Part shown: positions 1-11,525 of the stretch, piece after piece
How positions within the stretch are numbered: the first letter of the stretch is position 1
How the letters are laid out: each line of letters starts with the position of its first letter
Source: Ichthyophis bannanicus
Lineage: Eukaryota > Chordata > Amphibia > Gymnophiona > Ichthyophiidae
Assembly (NCBI GenBank): GCA_033557465.1
Contig: CM066032.1
Location: 449,808,270 to 449,872,269, forward strand
DNA: 64,000 bases
Direction of reading: 5' to 3'
The notes under the pieces: model-generated
Database searches by the model: none
Told to the model about the DNA's origin: nothing
What the model saw: only the letters and a program-made list of their open reading frames with translations
Translations under genes and position numbers: made by a program

Positions 1-1
1 T

Positions 2-235
2 GCTGAAAATTCTGCTTTGGATAGACTATCCAAATCCACAGCTGCTCCTGCTAAGAAAAGGTTGTTCAAGAAAACACCTTTTTCTAAAAAGCGAAGATTC
101 TATCCTGCTTATGGTCAGCGGGCATCTTCTGCAGCTCAGTTCCCTTCCAAACGTCAGCAATCCTCCAAACAGAGCAAAGCAAAGGCTGCGATGCCTGCTC
201 CTGCCCAGCAACCTCAGCCCCCTCAGGGCCTTTGA
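2..235 (+). pseudogene. DIRS A gag C-terminus (partial)
   Basis: The reading frame is open from the window edge to the stop at 233-235. The peptide is very basic (runs of K and R) and ends in a Q/P-rich tail finishing PQGL. The intact gag of copy C ends the same way (basic stretch, then QPQGF), which supports the assignment. The role is presumed to be the nucleic-acid-binding tail of a structural Gag protein. The apparent start at 17 is not a true start, because the ORF enters from outside the window. Confidence 0.75.
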
Positions 236-2180
236 CTTTCTGCTAGAGAACTTAGCCTTCCTGGCTCTAAAAGGACCAGAGCCCTCCACCATTCCAGGAA
301 GGTTATGCCACTTTGCTCCCAGGTGGGGGCAAATTACAGCAGAGCATTGGACACTCCATCATAAGAGAGGGGTACAAACTTCATTTTTCAAGCTTGCCCC
401 CTCTCACAAGAGTGCACCAGTTCAATTCTCCAACCTCCCTCCTCAGCCTGTTGGAGCAGGAGGTTGCCACTCTTCTCGCCCAGGGGGCAATAGAGGAAGT
501 GCCTTTTCAACAACAAGGCACAGGGTTCTACTCCCCCTATTTTCTTATTCCAAAGAAAACAGGGGGCTTCAGACCCATCTTATATCTCAGAGAGTTGAAC
601 AGATTCCTAGTCAAAGAAAAATTCAAGATGGTTTCTCTAGGAACTCTGCTGCCATACCTTCAGAGTCAGGATTGGCTTTGTTCTCTAGATCTCAAGGATG
701 CGTACACTCATGTTCTCATCCATCCAACTCACAGAAGGTTCCTTCGGTTCCTTTTTCAGGAAAAGTACTATCAATACAGAGTGCTCCCTTTTGGTCTGGC
801 CTCTGCACTGAGGGTGTTCACGAAAATGCATGGCAGTGGTTGCTGCTTTTCTGCGCACCCTGGGAATATTCGTCTTCCCTTACCTGGACGACTGGCTCAT
901 TCGAGCTCCCACTCAATCAGAGGCCAAGACTTCTCTAACCTGCACAATGTGTATCCTTCAGTATTTAGGGCTGGTAATAAACATCCCAAAATTCAATTTG
1001 ATCCCACCTCAGTCCCTGGAGTTTATAGGGGCGTTGCTGGATACCACAAGGGCAAGGGCCTATCTTCCCCAGGCACGTTGCCTTCGCTTGGTGCAGTTAG
1101 CTTCTCAAGCAGAGTTGAAGCCCCTACTAACTGCTCGAGAGATGTTACAGTTGCTAGGCCACATGGCATCCACCGTACATGTGGTACCATATGCTCGCCT
1201 TCACATGAGAGCAGCTCAGTGGACTTTATCCACCCAATGGACCCAGGCATTAGGCTGCCTGTCAGACAAAATAGCAAACACCAGTCGCCTCATTTTGTCC
1301 CTCCAGTGGTTGAAGTCTCTCAAAACCTGTTGCTGGGGTCCCCCTTTCAACAGCCTCTACCCCAAGCAACTCTTACAACAGATGCTTCTCCAATGGGCTG
1401 GGGAGATCATCTTCAGGACCTCTCCATCCAGGGCATCTGGTCCCCACAGGAGATTTGTCTACATATCAGTCTCTTGGAACTCAGAGCAATCTTCCTTGCT
1501 CTGCGAGTTTTCCACACCCTGCTCAGCCACAAGACTTCCACACGGACAATCAGGTAGCCATGTTCTATGTAAACAAGCAGGGAGGAACTGGCTCTCTGTC
1601 GCTTTGCAACGAAGCTCTGCGACTGTGGGCCCTCGCCAGAGAGCATCACATTCATCTTCTGGCAGTTTATCTTCCAGGTGTTCAAAACTCTTGGGTGGAC
1701 AGACTCTGTCGAGTTCTGCTTCCACACGAGTGGTCCCTACATATGGACCAGGTATCCAAGATTTTTCGAATTTGGGGAACCCCAGACATAGACCTCTTTG
1801 CAAGTCCGTGGAATGCCAAACTTCCCCGGTTCTGTTCCAGAACTCCAGCTCAGGGGGCTCAGGCAAGGGATGCTTTCCTCCTTCACTGGGGTCAAGACTT
1901 CCTGTATGCCTTTCCACCCATTCCCCTAATTCCCCAAACCCTCTTCAAGCTTCAGAGAGACAGAGGCCACATGATTCTCATAGCTCCACATTGGCCACGG
2001 CAAGTGTGGTACCCTCTGCTTCTACATCTCTCTCAAGCTCCCTCCCTAGAATTAGGGTCTGCTCCAGACCTCCTCTCTCAAGAGGACGGACGTTTATGGC
2101 ATCCCAATCCCCAGTCTCTGCATCTCAGGGCTTGGTTGCTGAAGACCTATATCTCCAGGATCTTCATCTTTCTCAACAAG
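236..2180 (+). pseudogene. DIRS A reverse transcriptase-RNase H-methyltransferase-like polyprotein, broken
   Basis: RT motifs are visible in order: FLIPKKTGGFRPIL near 541, LDLKDAYTHVLIHP near 687, the LPFGLASA core near 786, and the catalytic YLDD box at 881-892. The N-terminal RT piece uses frame 3 to about 350, then frame 1 to about 825; the YLDD part is in frame 2. RNase H follows, with TTDAS near 1375 in frame 1, an L-E-L-R-A motif near 1480, and FYVNKQGGTGS near 1565 in a third frame. The later part, with DLFASPWN near 1790 and APHWPRQVWY near 1984, matches the Dam-like segment known from DIRS pol proteins. At least three frameshifts make it a pseudogene. The YLDD box itself is intact. 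Confidence 0.85.
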
Positions 2181-3186
2181 TGAAAGATGTTCTTTATGCT
2201 TCCAGAAAATCTTCCACTAGACGTTTTTACACTTTCAAGTGGAAGAGGTTTACCATCTGGTGTTCTGAGAAGGGTCTTAACCCCCGTGCCATACCTCTGG
2301 AATCGTTGCTGGAGTATCTCCTTCATCTGTCTAATGCAGGCCTTAAGACAAATTCAGTAAGGGTCCATTTGAGTGCTATTGCAGCTTCCCTTAAGCCTCT
2401 AAATGGACAACCTATTTCCTCTCATCCTCTTGTAACAAGATTCATGAGAGGCCTCCTTTTAACAAAGCCTCCCATCAGACCACCCCCGATGGCATGGGAC
2501 TTAAACTTGGTTCTTGGTCAGCTTATGAAGCCGCCTTTTGAACCTTTAGCTACCACCTCCTTGAAATACCTTTCTTGGAAGGTTATCTTTCTCATTGCAA
2601 TCACATCAGCACGCCGCATTAGTGAATTGCAAGCACTCGTAGCTAATCCGCCTTATACAAGGTTCCATCATGACAAGGTGGTCCCTAGGACTAATCCACA
2701 CTTGATGCCTAAGGTGGTCTCGCCTTTTCACCTCAACCAGGAGGTCTACCTACCTGTCTTTTTTCCAGGGCCTCATGCATCAAGTGCAGAGAGGAATCTT
2801 CATACCCTAGACTGTAAAAGAGCTCTGGCTTTTTACTTACAAAGGCACAGCAACATAGAAAGTCTTCCCAACTCTTTGTTGCCTTTGATCCTTCTCATCT
2901 CGGACAACCAGTCTCCAAGAGAACACTTTCTAACTGGATTGCCCAGTACATTTCTTTCGCCTATCAGAGCAAGAGCCTTTCTCTGGAGGGCCATGTCACA
3001 GCTCACAATGTGAGAACCATGGCAGCCTCAATGGCTCATCTGAACTCTGTGTCTATCGATGACATCTGTCGAGCAGCCACTTGGGCCTTGGTTCATACCT
3101 TCACAGCCCATTACTGCTTGGACAAGGACTCCCGCTGGGATGCCTTGTTTGGTCAGGCTGTTCTTAAACACCTGTTCCATACTTAA
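2108..3186 (+). pseudogene. DIRS A tyrosine recombinase, broken
   Basis: The recombinase would join circular element DNA to the genome. The core-binding region (RRFYTFKWKRF near 2220) is followed by the first catalytic arginine in TSARRISELQAL near 2605, the HxxR box (HNVR near 3004), and the ICRAATW...HY segment near 3064-3114 that carries the nucleophile tyrosine. The first part is open in frame 2; the last part, ending at the stop 3184-3186, is in frame 1, so there is a shift between about 2880 and 3000. The residues of the catalytic set are still recognisable, but no single frame encodes them all. Confidence 0.85.
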
Positions 3187-3299
3187 TCAACTCCTACCCA
3201 CCATCCCTCATGGGATGCCAGAGATCCATGTGGGGAAGTGCAGGCCTTTTCCAGGGACACACAACTTCTGGGATCTCTCCCTGGCATCTAAAGCTAGGG

Positions 3300-3664
3300 A
3301 GTCCCCATATGTGAAGATTCATTCCTGCTTGTTCCTGGAGATAGCACAGTTACTTACCTGTAACAGGTGATCTCTGGGAACAGCAGGAATAAGTCTTCAC
3401 AACCCACCCACCTCCCCTAGGAGTTGTATCTATCTTTCCTTTCCCTCTCTCTCTCTCTCTTTGTCTCAGCTTAAAGCTCAACTGAGGAGAGACAGTTGGG
3501 AATGGCGGGAAGGCAGCACGCAGGCGCTGTGGGATGCTCCCAAAGGCTTTCTGATTGGATGCTGGGGAGCGTTCCCGCGCAGGTTCCGTCGGTACCGACG
3601 TACCCATATGTGAAGACTTATTCCTGCTGTTCCCAGAGATCACCTGTTACAGGTAAGTAACTGT
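3300..3664 (+). repeat. DIRS A internal complementary region and right inverted terminal repeat
   Basis: The segment 3300-3420 is nearly palindromic around the CTTACCTGTAACAGGTGA centre and is complementary to the outer ends of the element. This matches the ICR that lets DIRS cDNA circularise. From about 3482 to 3664 comes the right terminal repeat, with a GTCGGTACCGAC palindrome near 3587 and the CACCTGTTACAGGTAAGTA end. The same pair of blocks is found at 62055-62415 and 56838-56977 plus 62416-62640. Confidence 0.8.
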
Positions 3665-4016
3665 GTTTTCTCTGTGCTCTCCAAACACTGCATGTGTCCT
3701 AAGACCCCCCAGTCCACCTGAATTTCCCTTTCTTCACACCACATCCCCCTTAACCACACACAAGCTATGATCCCCCCCCCCCCCCGAGAATAAAACATGA
3801 ATAAAAATAACCATAGGAAGCCCCATGCACATTGTACCCATCTTAATCCATCAGTCCCTAAACCATAACTAAATTACCGGTACCTTACCAAAATTCTTTT
3901 AGTCTACGATGCCCACTCTTCATTTCACAGTAAGGGCTACACAAAAAGCACTAGATTTTTTTACAGCAAAAACGTCTACGAAATATACTCGAATTAATGC
4001 CCAAAGGATTATATTC
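3665..4016. other. Intronic sequence without recognisable feature
   Basis: No coding potential or known repeat seen. It contains a 15-base C homopolymer at about 3771-3785. Confidence 0.5.
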
Positions 4017-4024
4017 CTTTAGAT

Positions 4025-4206
4025 CAGGGTTCCTAAACCTGTCCTGGGGTCTCCCCAGCCAGTTGGGTTTTCCAGATATTCACAATGAATATGCATGAGA
4101 GAGATTTGCATACAGAGGAGGCAATGCATGCAAATCAATCTCATATATATTCATCGTGGATATCCTGAAAACCTGACTAGCTGGGAGACAGGTTTGGGAA
4201 CCCCTG
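4025..4206. mobile_element. Palindromic hAT-type MITE
   Basis: The 182-bp element has imperfect terminal inverted repeats (CAGGGTTCCTAAACC at the left, GGTTTGGGAACCCCTG at the right) and long complementary arms around GAATATGCATGAGA. It is flanked by 8-bp direct repeats CTTTAGAT (4017-4024) and CTTTAGAC (4207-4214), one mismatch, the length expected for hAT. It codes for nothing. Confidence 0.8.
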
Positions 4207-4439
4207 CTTTAGACTGTCAGTGTGGTACTGCACCTGCACCGCTACCAAGAGCGCTTGTGTAGTAATGTGCTCTAGAGGCTGTCAAAGATGTCTTCTTCAG
4301 AGCTAGGCTTCTCAACAGCAGGCAGAAAAAGGATCAAGGCAGCCAGAGAATCTTCTGTCCCAGAGCTTAAATGCAGTCAGAGTACACAGAAACCAGTGAG
4401 AGGTCACTGCTAATTAACTGAGGCTGGAGTGAAACATAG

Positions 4440-4880
4440 AGAATGAAAATAGTTCAGAGAAGAGTTAATAAAATGGTGCAGGACTTGGAATGCAAAAGCT
4501 ACATAAGAAAAAGATGCTTAAAACAGTTAAAATGTACTCTGCATGAAAGAAGAGAGGGGTCTATGAACGAAACATTATGGAGATTTGACATGCTCTGATA
4601 AAGCTCAGGAAGATACAGTTCTCTATTCAAAAAGAAACATAAGGACATGCTGAAGTTAATACAAAGAAATGTTTCTTAGCTTGAAGGGTGGTAGATGCTT
4701 AGAATATCCAACTAGCAGAGGTGGTGATAGTGAATTTTGTGACAGATATTGTGTATAGCTGTGCAAAACTGGATTGAGAAGTTGGGGGAAAAGACAAGGA
4801 AGGTGAAGTGGAGGATGATGCCTGGACGTTGGAAAGTTCATATGATCATATATACAGAATAATAGAAAAGCAAAGAGGAG
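4440..4880 (+). mobile_element. Probable degraded CR1-like LINE 3' fragment
   Basis: Short stretches resemble the C-terminal coding part of CR1 ORF2, as in the CR1 at 17928-18605: VQRRVNKMVQDLE near 4450 and a later segment like the WNSLP region. It is badly decayed, with stops in all frames, so the family call is tentative. Confidence 0.35.
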
Positions 4881-5056
4881 AGATAAGACTGTTGGATATG
4901 AAGTGAGAACCTCCTGGTGGTAAAACCTGTATGGCTCGCAGTTGACATTTACGAGTAGTAGTAGTTTGAGTCGCTCTGTTGGTTGTAATGGATGTTTGAC
5001 CAGTAGTGAGCAAACTCCTTTATTTCGTTCATGAATGGGTAATTTGTGTTAGTGTC

Positions 5057-5215
5057 TTTATTTTATTTATTTATTAAGATTTATTAACCACCTTTCTGAT
5101 GAGATTCATTCAAGGCGCTATACACCAGGTATATCTTGACATACATAACTTATGTTGAAGTAACAGCATAACAATAGTAAAATGACCAGATGTCCACGTA
5201 ATACACAATTAGAAC
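5057..5215 (-). mobile_element. LINE/SINE 3' tail fragment, antisense
   Basis: A TTTATTTATTTATT run followed by a short AAGGCGCTATACA block has the layout of the antisense 3' ends of L2-like LINEs and SINEs seen elsewhere here (7298, 8694, 24939). Only the tail is present. Confidence 0.5.
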
Positions 5216-5264
5216 AGCAAGATAAACTTAGTGGGGCAGAGGAGAACATTCATACAATATAGAT

Positions 5265-5576
5265 TGTTGCCTGTCCCTCTCTTTTTAAGGGAGCCTGTAG
5301 CCCAGAGCTCAAGGCTGGGAGGGCATGGCTCACAAGAAAAGGTTAAAAACCCAGCAGGCTGCAGGAGAGATAGAGGCCCTTCGAACCAGCAGTCATTCCA
5401 AGACAAGCTGTACAAAGGTAGAAACTTTAACTGGGCTGGAGGAAGGGTCGGGGGACCAGCTTTTTGAAGGTGTAACAAACTGAGTCTGAATAGAACAAGT
5501 TTTGTTTTTTCCGAACTACTGACTGTTTGGTGTTGAAAACGAAAACCCTCTTCCCACCGCATGCCATACTGCCACA
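5265..5576 (+). mobile_element. Candidate 5' LTR of the gypsy remnant
   Basis: The segment begins TG and ends CA just before TGGTGGCAGATTGTGG (from 5579), which has the position and TGG start expected of a tRNA primer-binding site. It lies directly upstream of gypsy gag. No second LTR copy is in the window, so the limits rest on context alone. Confidence 0.4.
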
Positions 5577-5833
5577 TATGGTGGCAGATTGTGGCTTTTC
5601 TCTACGACGTGACTGAGGACATATCCACGTTCCTCTAGGGCTGGACCTCTTTAGCAGGTCAGGGGATTTTTGTTTGTGTAGGCTAAGAGGGCTAACCTTG
5701 CCCTAGTTAGGGAGCTTTCAAAAGGTTTATCAGTACCGGACAGGCAGGCTTTGTATTGGCCACTAGATGCCACTAAAAATTTGTTGGGATTGGAATATAC
5801 TGTAGGGTTAACTCACCTGCAGAAGGGGAAGCT

Positions 5834-7170
5834 GTGGTGGTTTTGCAAGTGAGCAGTGACAAACCAGGATGGAGCGGCTCCTCCAGATTCTGGCAGAAGG
5901 TCGGCAGCAACAGTAACAATGTCTGTCAACATGCCCTGCATGGAAAGGCAGCAACAACAGTGGCAGCAGATACAGGATCTTTTTTGAGCACAAGAGGAGC
6001 TACAGAAGAGTTAGCTAGCTCAGTTGATACAGGCCCTGCAGAGGCTAAACTCCATCCTCCAGCGCAAGTGCTTCTTAAAATGTTGGCAGAAAATGAACCG
6101 GACCATTTCCTAGTGAACTTTGAACAAACTGCTAACCTGACTGGAGGCAACATGAACTCCTATTTGGGAAATCTGCTGACAGGCAGCAGTCAGGATGCAT
6201 TCCAGGATGCCAACCCAGATGGGTGAGCTATGTATGCAGCTGTTAAGGCCACCATACTGGAACGGGTCAACTATGTACCCCAGAGGCCTAACGCCAGCGA
6301 TTCAGAAGGGGGGGGGACTTCAGATAAAAGAGAGCCCTTGGAGGTCCCTCTCAGTTGAAGGATCTCACATGGGTCTTCCCATGGGTCTTCTCACATGGGC
6401 TGCAACTGGAGGATATGTCTGGGCCCCAGACAGCCAAGATTGTGCTATTGGAGCAGTTTTTGGAAGACTTGACCGCCCCGATGAAACAGTGGGTACATCT
6501 GCACCCCATGCTTGCACTGGAAATAGCCAAGGGATATTATGAAGACCAGCCACTGACTGAAGCTGATAGTGAGAAGGGAAAGAAATCACCCATCAGCTCA
6601 GGAAGATGGAAGGGGAAGCCAGAATGATTGTTGGCTCCTATGTTCCAACCCCTCCAAAGTCAGATAAGTGAGGGCATGGCCCCAGCCACTTCTTCTTCAC
6701 CTGTTTTAGGTGTGGAGTCTAGGGGCACTTTGCTTGGGAATGTATCCTGGGTGCAGAAGAGCTTGTGAAGGTCAGTCTAACTATTACTCACTCCTGCGTT
6801 CTTGTGGACAGTCCCCACCCAGGGAAATAGAACTTTGTGATTCCTGTGGAGCTCAAAAGGACTTGCTTCCAGGCCTTGATAGACTCCAGAAGTGTGCAGA
6901 CCCTTATTCATCGGGAAACTGTAACCTGATTTCAAATTGACTATGCAAAGACAGTAGCACTGGCTTGTGTGCATGGAGACCAGAGGTAGTATCCAATGGC
7001 ACAGGTCTCGCTTAAAACTCCAGGGCAAATCATGGTCGAGGTCGTGGTGCTACCCAGGCTGCTGTATCCAGTGGTGATCAGCCGAGACTACCCAAACTTC
7101 GGAGCGATATAGACCCTGCTGACGGACGGCTCTGCTGAGTTGAACCAAGAAGATTTCTGAGAGATCTTCC
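5834..7170 (+). pseudogene. Gmr1-like Ty3/gypsy gag-protease remnant with SCAN-like capsid
   Basis: Several frames carry pieces of one polyprotein. At 6080-6230 is a gag segment (KMLAENEPDHFLVNFEQTA), then YAAVKATILERV near 6232. At 6440-6545 lies LLEQFLEDL..MKQWV, resembling the SCAN domain; SCAN is thought to derive from the capsid of Gmr1-like gypsy elements. A CCHC zinc knuckle (CFRCGV, stop, GHFAWEC) is at about 6699-6740, and a retropepsin-like ALIDSRSVQTLI (family pattern DSG) near 6873, followed by LPRLLYPVVISRDYPNF near 7050. The protease DSG glycine is replaced by R. Stops and frameshifts make it inactive, and RT and integrase are absent because the next LINE starts at 7298. Confidence 0.75.
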
Positions 7171-7849
7171 CTCTGGAAGACATGGATCTATATATCAAGA
7201 CTCCCAAGCCTGCTAAGTCCTGGAGTCAACGTCGTCAGGAAAAGTTAGCTATCAGCAGAATCTGGGGGCGACTGTGGGGGAGGGATTTGGGGAGAGAGCA
7301 CCTATTTATTTATTTAGCTAGGCTTATATACAGGTTTTCACAGAGTCAAAGCGGTTTACAAGAAACAGAACATGTTTTTACAATGAACATATGTTGTATA
7401 AGGAACAGAATAATGGTTACAGTGAAACAGTCAACATTTTGGTAACAAAATAATATTAAGGCTTACATATTATAAATTATAGAACGCTATATACAAACGT
7501 TGAAACTAAACGGTATGTTCAACAACTATTTACAATTGTGTGTCTGTTTTGATACTATCATGTTGAAGGGGAGGTTAGGTGGAGGAACCAAAATGTTCAG
7601 TGAATAGGTGGGTTTTCAAGTGTTTGCGGAAGGTGGAGAGACTGGCAATATTTCTTAGCGTGTCAGGTGGGGAGTTCCATAGGAAAGGGGCGTAGAGTTC
7701 AAAAGCTTTGCGGCATGTTTATAGGTTGTATTTAGTTTTGGATTGTGATATATTAAGTTTGTTGACTGTAGTAGCAATTAAATGCCTCAACCTCTGCTCT
7801 TGACCCTTGCCCTGTCCCCTGGATCAAATCCACTAGACGTTCTCTCAGC

Positions 7850-9597
7850 CCATACATTCTGTATATTGTTCAAACATCCCTCCAGTCTGGCTTTGTACCA
7901 CCTCTTCTTAAGTGTGCCTCTATTCGCCCTATCTTAAAAGGTACAAAACTCGACCCAACATCTCCTACTTCTTACAGACCTATCTCCAGTATCCCATTCC
8001 TGGCTAAAATAACTGAAAAGCTGGTCCAAACTCAACTTCAGAATTATATTGATGATCACTCCCCCCTCGACTTATTCCAACATGGTTTCAAAAAGAACCA
8101 TGGAGTCGAAACCCTTCTTACCTCCCTCCTCGATTCCCTATACCTCCACACCCAGAATCCTTCTCAAGGATGTCTCCTCATATTCCTCGACTTATCAGCG
8201 GCCTTCGACTCCCTCCCTCACCATCAGCTCCTAAATAGACTCCATGAAATAGGTCTCAGAGGCACAACCCTGAACTGGTTCCGTTCCTACCTAGATAACA
8301 GAACCCAACAGGTTCGTATTGGAAACAATACCTCCCACCCATTTATCCTAAAATAAGGTGTCCCCCAAGGATCCAGTCTTTCTGCTCTTCTATTTAATAT
8401 CTTCCTCCAACCTGTCTGCAAGATCTTCCAAAACTACGGCATTCAGTATCAGCTATATGCAGATGACATGATGTGCTTCACTCCTTTTAACCTTTCTATC
8501 CCTAACTTTTCTAAACTAAGTGAATGCCTAACTAGCCTAAAAACCTGGCTCTCCCAGCATAACCTCTTAATCAATCAATCCAAAACCGAGGTCCTCCAGG
8601 TATTTTCCAACCCTGCATACACCCCACCTCCCACTCTTACTTTTGGTGATCTCACACTTACTATAAAAAACCAAGTGAAATATCTTGGTATTATTTATTT
8701 ATTTATTTTATTTATTTAGCTGTATTTATATCCCGCTTTTCACCGGGTCAAAGCGGTCAATTGGGAGATACATTTAACACGAGGAGATATGACACACATA
8801 CGCTAATACTTACAGGGAACATGGGCAATGGAGGGTTAAGTGGCTTGCCCAAGACCACAAGGAGTGCCTATAGGACTAGAAATCCCAGTCCCTCCGGCCT
8901 GAGATTGCTGTCCACAGGTGGGACTTGAACCCCCGGCCCTCCGGCCTGAAGTACCTTGTCCTAACCACTAGGCCACTCCTCCCTCTGGATCAGAACCTTT
9001 CCTTCACTGACCAAATAAAGAGAACCACTAATATAATATACGCAAAGATCCGTACCCTCAGGAACCTTAAACCCCTTTTAAGCCCAAATTCCTTCCATAC
9101 TGTCTGCCAGGCCCTCACAATCCCTTCCCTTGATTACTGCAATCATATCTATCATGGCCTTCCCAAGAACACTATTCAACCGCTTCAAATAGCCCAGAAC
9201 ACAATAGCGCGGCTTATAACTAACAACCCTAGACGTTCCCACATCACTCCTGTCCTCTATGATCTCCACTGGCTCCCCATCCAATATAGAGTTAAATTCA
9301 AGGTCCTCACTCTTACACATAATATCATATCCAATGAGTCTGCTCCATGCCTCTCCCCCTTCCTTCTCTCCTCCAATAACACAAGAACACGCCGCTCTAT
9401 AACCAAAAACTTACTGACCATCCCTATAAATAAGAGACACTGCAAACAAATCACAAGTAACAGGGCTTTCTCCCTCTATGCTCCATCCTTATGGAATGTC
9501 CTTCCTCATGAACTTTGGAACTGTTCGAACCACTCTGAGTTTCGAAAGAAGTTAAAAACTCATCTTTTTCTTGAACATTTCTCCCTTCCACCTTAGC
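7850..9597 (+). pseudogene. L2-like LINE reverse transcriptase, broken
   Basis: RT motifs in order: PISSIPFLAKITEKLV near 7980, FLDLSAAFDSL near 8190, GVPQGSSLSALLFN near 8358 with a stop just before it, and the catalytic YADD at 8456-8467. After the SINE, frame 3 is open from about 8985 to 9596 and encodes the C-terminal part (LDYCNHIYHGLP, LHWLPIQYRVKFK, SLWNVLPHEL, LKTHLFLEHF). Such enzymes reverse-transcribe their own RNA at a nicked target. The YADD box is intact, but stops, frameshifts and the SINE disable it. Confidence 0.8.
8694..8984 (-). mobile_element. tRNA-derived SINE, antisense
   Basis: On the minus strand the head carries a tRNA-like A box (GTGGCCTAGTGGTTAGGA near 8960) and B box (GGGTTCAAGTCCC near 8923), then a body and a LINE-like tail ending in TAAATAAATAAATAA at 8694. 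It interrupts the LINE between YLGI and LDQN, which would otherwise be contiguous. A related copy is at 62641-62830 and a longer one at 19905-20125. Confidence 0.8.
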
Positions 9598-10525
9598 TCA
9601 TATCCCTTCCACCTTCCTCCCTTCTCCTTCTGCATCACTTAAATCCTTCTATACAACCAAATGACTCATTGTAAACTCATATGTAAATAGTTGATCCTTG
9701 ATCTCTGTAATTAGTTCTTCTCGTTAACATATGTATCCATTGTTATCTGTTACCTTATATATCCATTGTTATCTTGTTTCATGTAAACAGTTGAAATATA
9801 CTGCCAAAATTGTTCTATGTAAACCGTCTTGACTTGTAGAAAGACGGTATATAAAAATTGTTAAATAAATAAATAAATAGTATGTCTTTGTGGTCTGTTT
9901 GTGGAGGGTTTCTGTAGCAGGGATTGGAGGCAGGTTTCCTGGTGGGAGTGAAGAGCTTTGTGCGTGAGGAGGATGCATTTATATTTGATTCTGTTAGTAA
10001 GAGGTAGCCAGTGTAATTGTTTCAAGATGGGGGTGATGTGGTCATACTTAGCAGCTCCATGGATGGTACTGGCAGCTGTGTGTAGCGTGGTTTGAAGAGG
10101 GAGAAGTGTGGATTGAGGCAGACCCTGTTAGATAATATTGCAGTAGTCTGCATGGGGGAGAGTGAGTGCTTGAAGTGCTGATCTAAAATCTGTAGGTTTG
10201 AGGAGGGGATGGAGTCGTTGTAGGGTCTTTGTTTTGAAATAGATTGTTCTGGCTGTCATTGCTACTTGGGTTTGAAGGAGAGTTGCTGGTCGATAATGAT
10301 TCAGAGGTATTTCAGCTTCGTTTTTACATTTATCTGGATGTTGTTTAATGTTATAGTGGTTGGAGGTGTGAAGGAGGTATCCTTTGTAATAAACATAGCC
10401 TTAGTCTTTTTGAAGCTGATTGATAGGTTAGTTGTTGAGAGCCAGTGGGTGACTTCTGTGAAGCAGTCTTGAATTTGTGTGTAATCTGGTTGATTGGAAT
10501 GGAGAGGGCGGTAAAGCATAATATC

Positions 10526-10924
10526 ATCAGGGTTTCCTCCTGGGCCAGCCCTAAAGGTAGATGTAAAACTTTAATAATGCATGCTAAAAGAAAACTTTAA
10601 AAATAGCTTACCAATGATAATATCATTTTCAAGTACATTTGCAGAAGCCTATGAGGATGTTGATTGGATCACCAGATTGTTTTGGTCGCAGTTGGGATGT
10701 CTTATTTTACTGTTATTATATTGCTGTTATCTGTTTATTATTTGTTGTAAACCACTTTGTAGCCCCCTGGGTATATACAAATAAGTAAACTAGATGACTA
10801 AGAAACAAAAAAGCTAAAGGGACACTCACAGATGACAAAATCGGAGCCCAAAAGACCTACATGAATTCTTTATCTCGGCCCTTACTGAGGAGAATGTAGG
10901 CAGATAACCATGCCTCAAGTGTTT
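10526..10924 (+). other. Intronic sequence with a LINE 3' tail fragment
   Basis: Mostly unrecognised. From about 10720 to 10795 a block (TGTAAACCACTTTGTAG, then an AAATAAGTAAA tail) resembles the 3' end of a LINE in sense orientation. No gene seen. Confidence 0.4.
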
Positions 10925-11525
10925 CTTGATGGTGTAGACTCACAGAAAATGAAGCAAATCATGGTGAACCCATAAGATGTAATAGAACAAGCTGACATAC
11001 TGAAGAAAGCTAATCACTGGGACCAGATGCATACATCCCACTTTTCTGAAAGAACGCAAAATGCAATTGCAGACCTGGTACTAATAACTTGTAGTCTGTC
11101 TTTAAATTCAGCTGCATTACCTCAAAATTGGAGGGTGGCTATTATAAGACCAATTCTTAAAAGCTACAGAAAGATAAACCTGACAGAATAGTTGACCACA
11201 TGGATAGATATAGTTAAATGGGGCAGATTGCCTTGCCAATTTGTTTTTTAAAGCTTTAAGCATGTGGATAAAGGTGAGCTAGTCAAAATACAATGCTATG
11301 GGTGTCATCGAGTCAATTATGACTCCTGGAAGAACTGGTTCATTATAGTGGATATGTGTTTTCAAAAATGCATTTGACAAAGTTCCTTCTTGGGAAATTA
11401 AAGAATCCCTAATGGAAACTAGATAAAAGACAGAAAAACAGAGAACAGAAGAAAATGGTCAATTTTCTCAGTGTAGAAAGGTAAATGGAATGTTCTGTGG
11501 ATTTGTATTGGAACCAGAGCTTTTT
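10925..11525 (+). mobile_element. CR1-like LINE, first part
   Basis: Degraded sense CR1 RT sequence covering the region before and around the RT palm, with FSKAF-like and VPQGS-like areas decayed. It stops at the target duplication of the antisense L1 (GGAACCAGAGCTTTTT, 11510-11525) and resumes after the second copy of that duplication at 17928. The two halves read as one element. Confidence 0.65.

Larger units (their letters stand above)
1..3664 (+). mobile_element. DIRS-type retrotransposon copy A (5' end outside window)
   Basis: This is the 3' two thirds of a DIRS-1-type element. The order is gag C-terminus, reverse transcriptase, RNase H, a Dam-methyltransferase-like segment, tyrosine recombinase (YR), internal complementary region, right inverted repeat. 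DIRS elements replicate through RNA and are thought to integrate a circular DNA with a tyrosine recombinase instead of a DDE integrase, so they have inverted rather than direct terminal repeats and no target duplication. The copy is dead: RT, RNase H and YR are spread over several frames with stops. It belongs to the same family as copies C, F and G in this window, sharing the GTCGGTACCGAC palindrome in the terminal repeat. Confidence 0.9.
7786..9888 (+). mobile_element. L2-like LINE inserted in the antisense LINE
   Basis: A 5'-truncated non-LTR element ending in TTAAATAAATAAATAAATA at about 9868-9888. It encodes most of an RT and the C-terminal region, is itself cut by a SINE at 8694-8984, and lies inside an antisense LINE of similar type. 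This gives a three-step insertion order. No clear target duplication could be read at its ends. Confidence 0.8.
7298..10525 (-). mobile_element. L2-like LINE, antisense, split by a younger LINE
   Basis: On the minus strand the coding part runs from about 10525 to 9889 and resumes from about 7785 to 7600, ending in a 3' UTR and TAAATAAATA tail at 7298. The first part encodes an RT thumb region (LSISFKKTKAMFI near 10400), and the second the C-terminus (LWNSPP...FRKHLKTHLFTEHF). The element is 5'-truncated and its ORF is interrupted by stops. The sense LINE at 7786-9888 sits exactly where the two halves would join, so it inserted later. Confidence 0.75.

Noticed and set aside
8900..8984. A tRNA gene on the minus strand
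   Set aside because: A and B boxes are present, but the sequence continues into a SINE body and a LINE-type tail and inserts in a LINE ORF.
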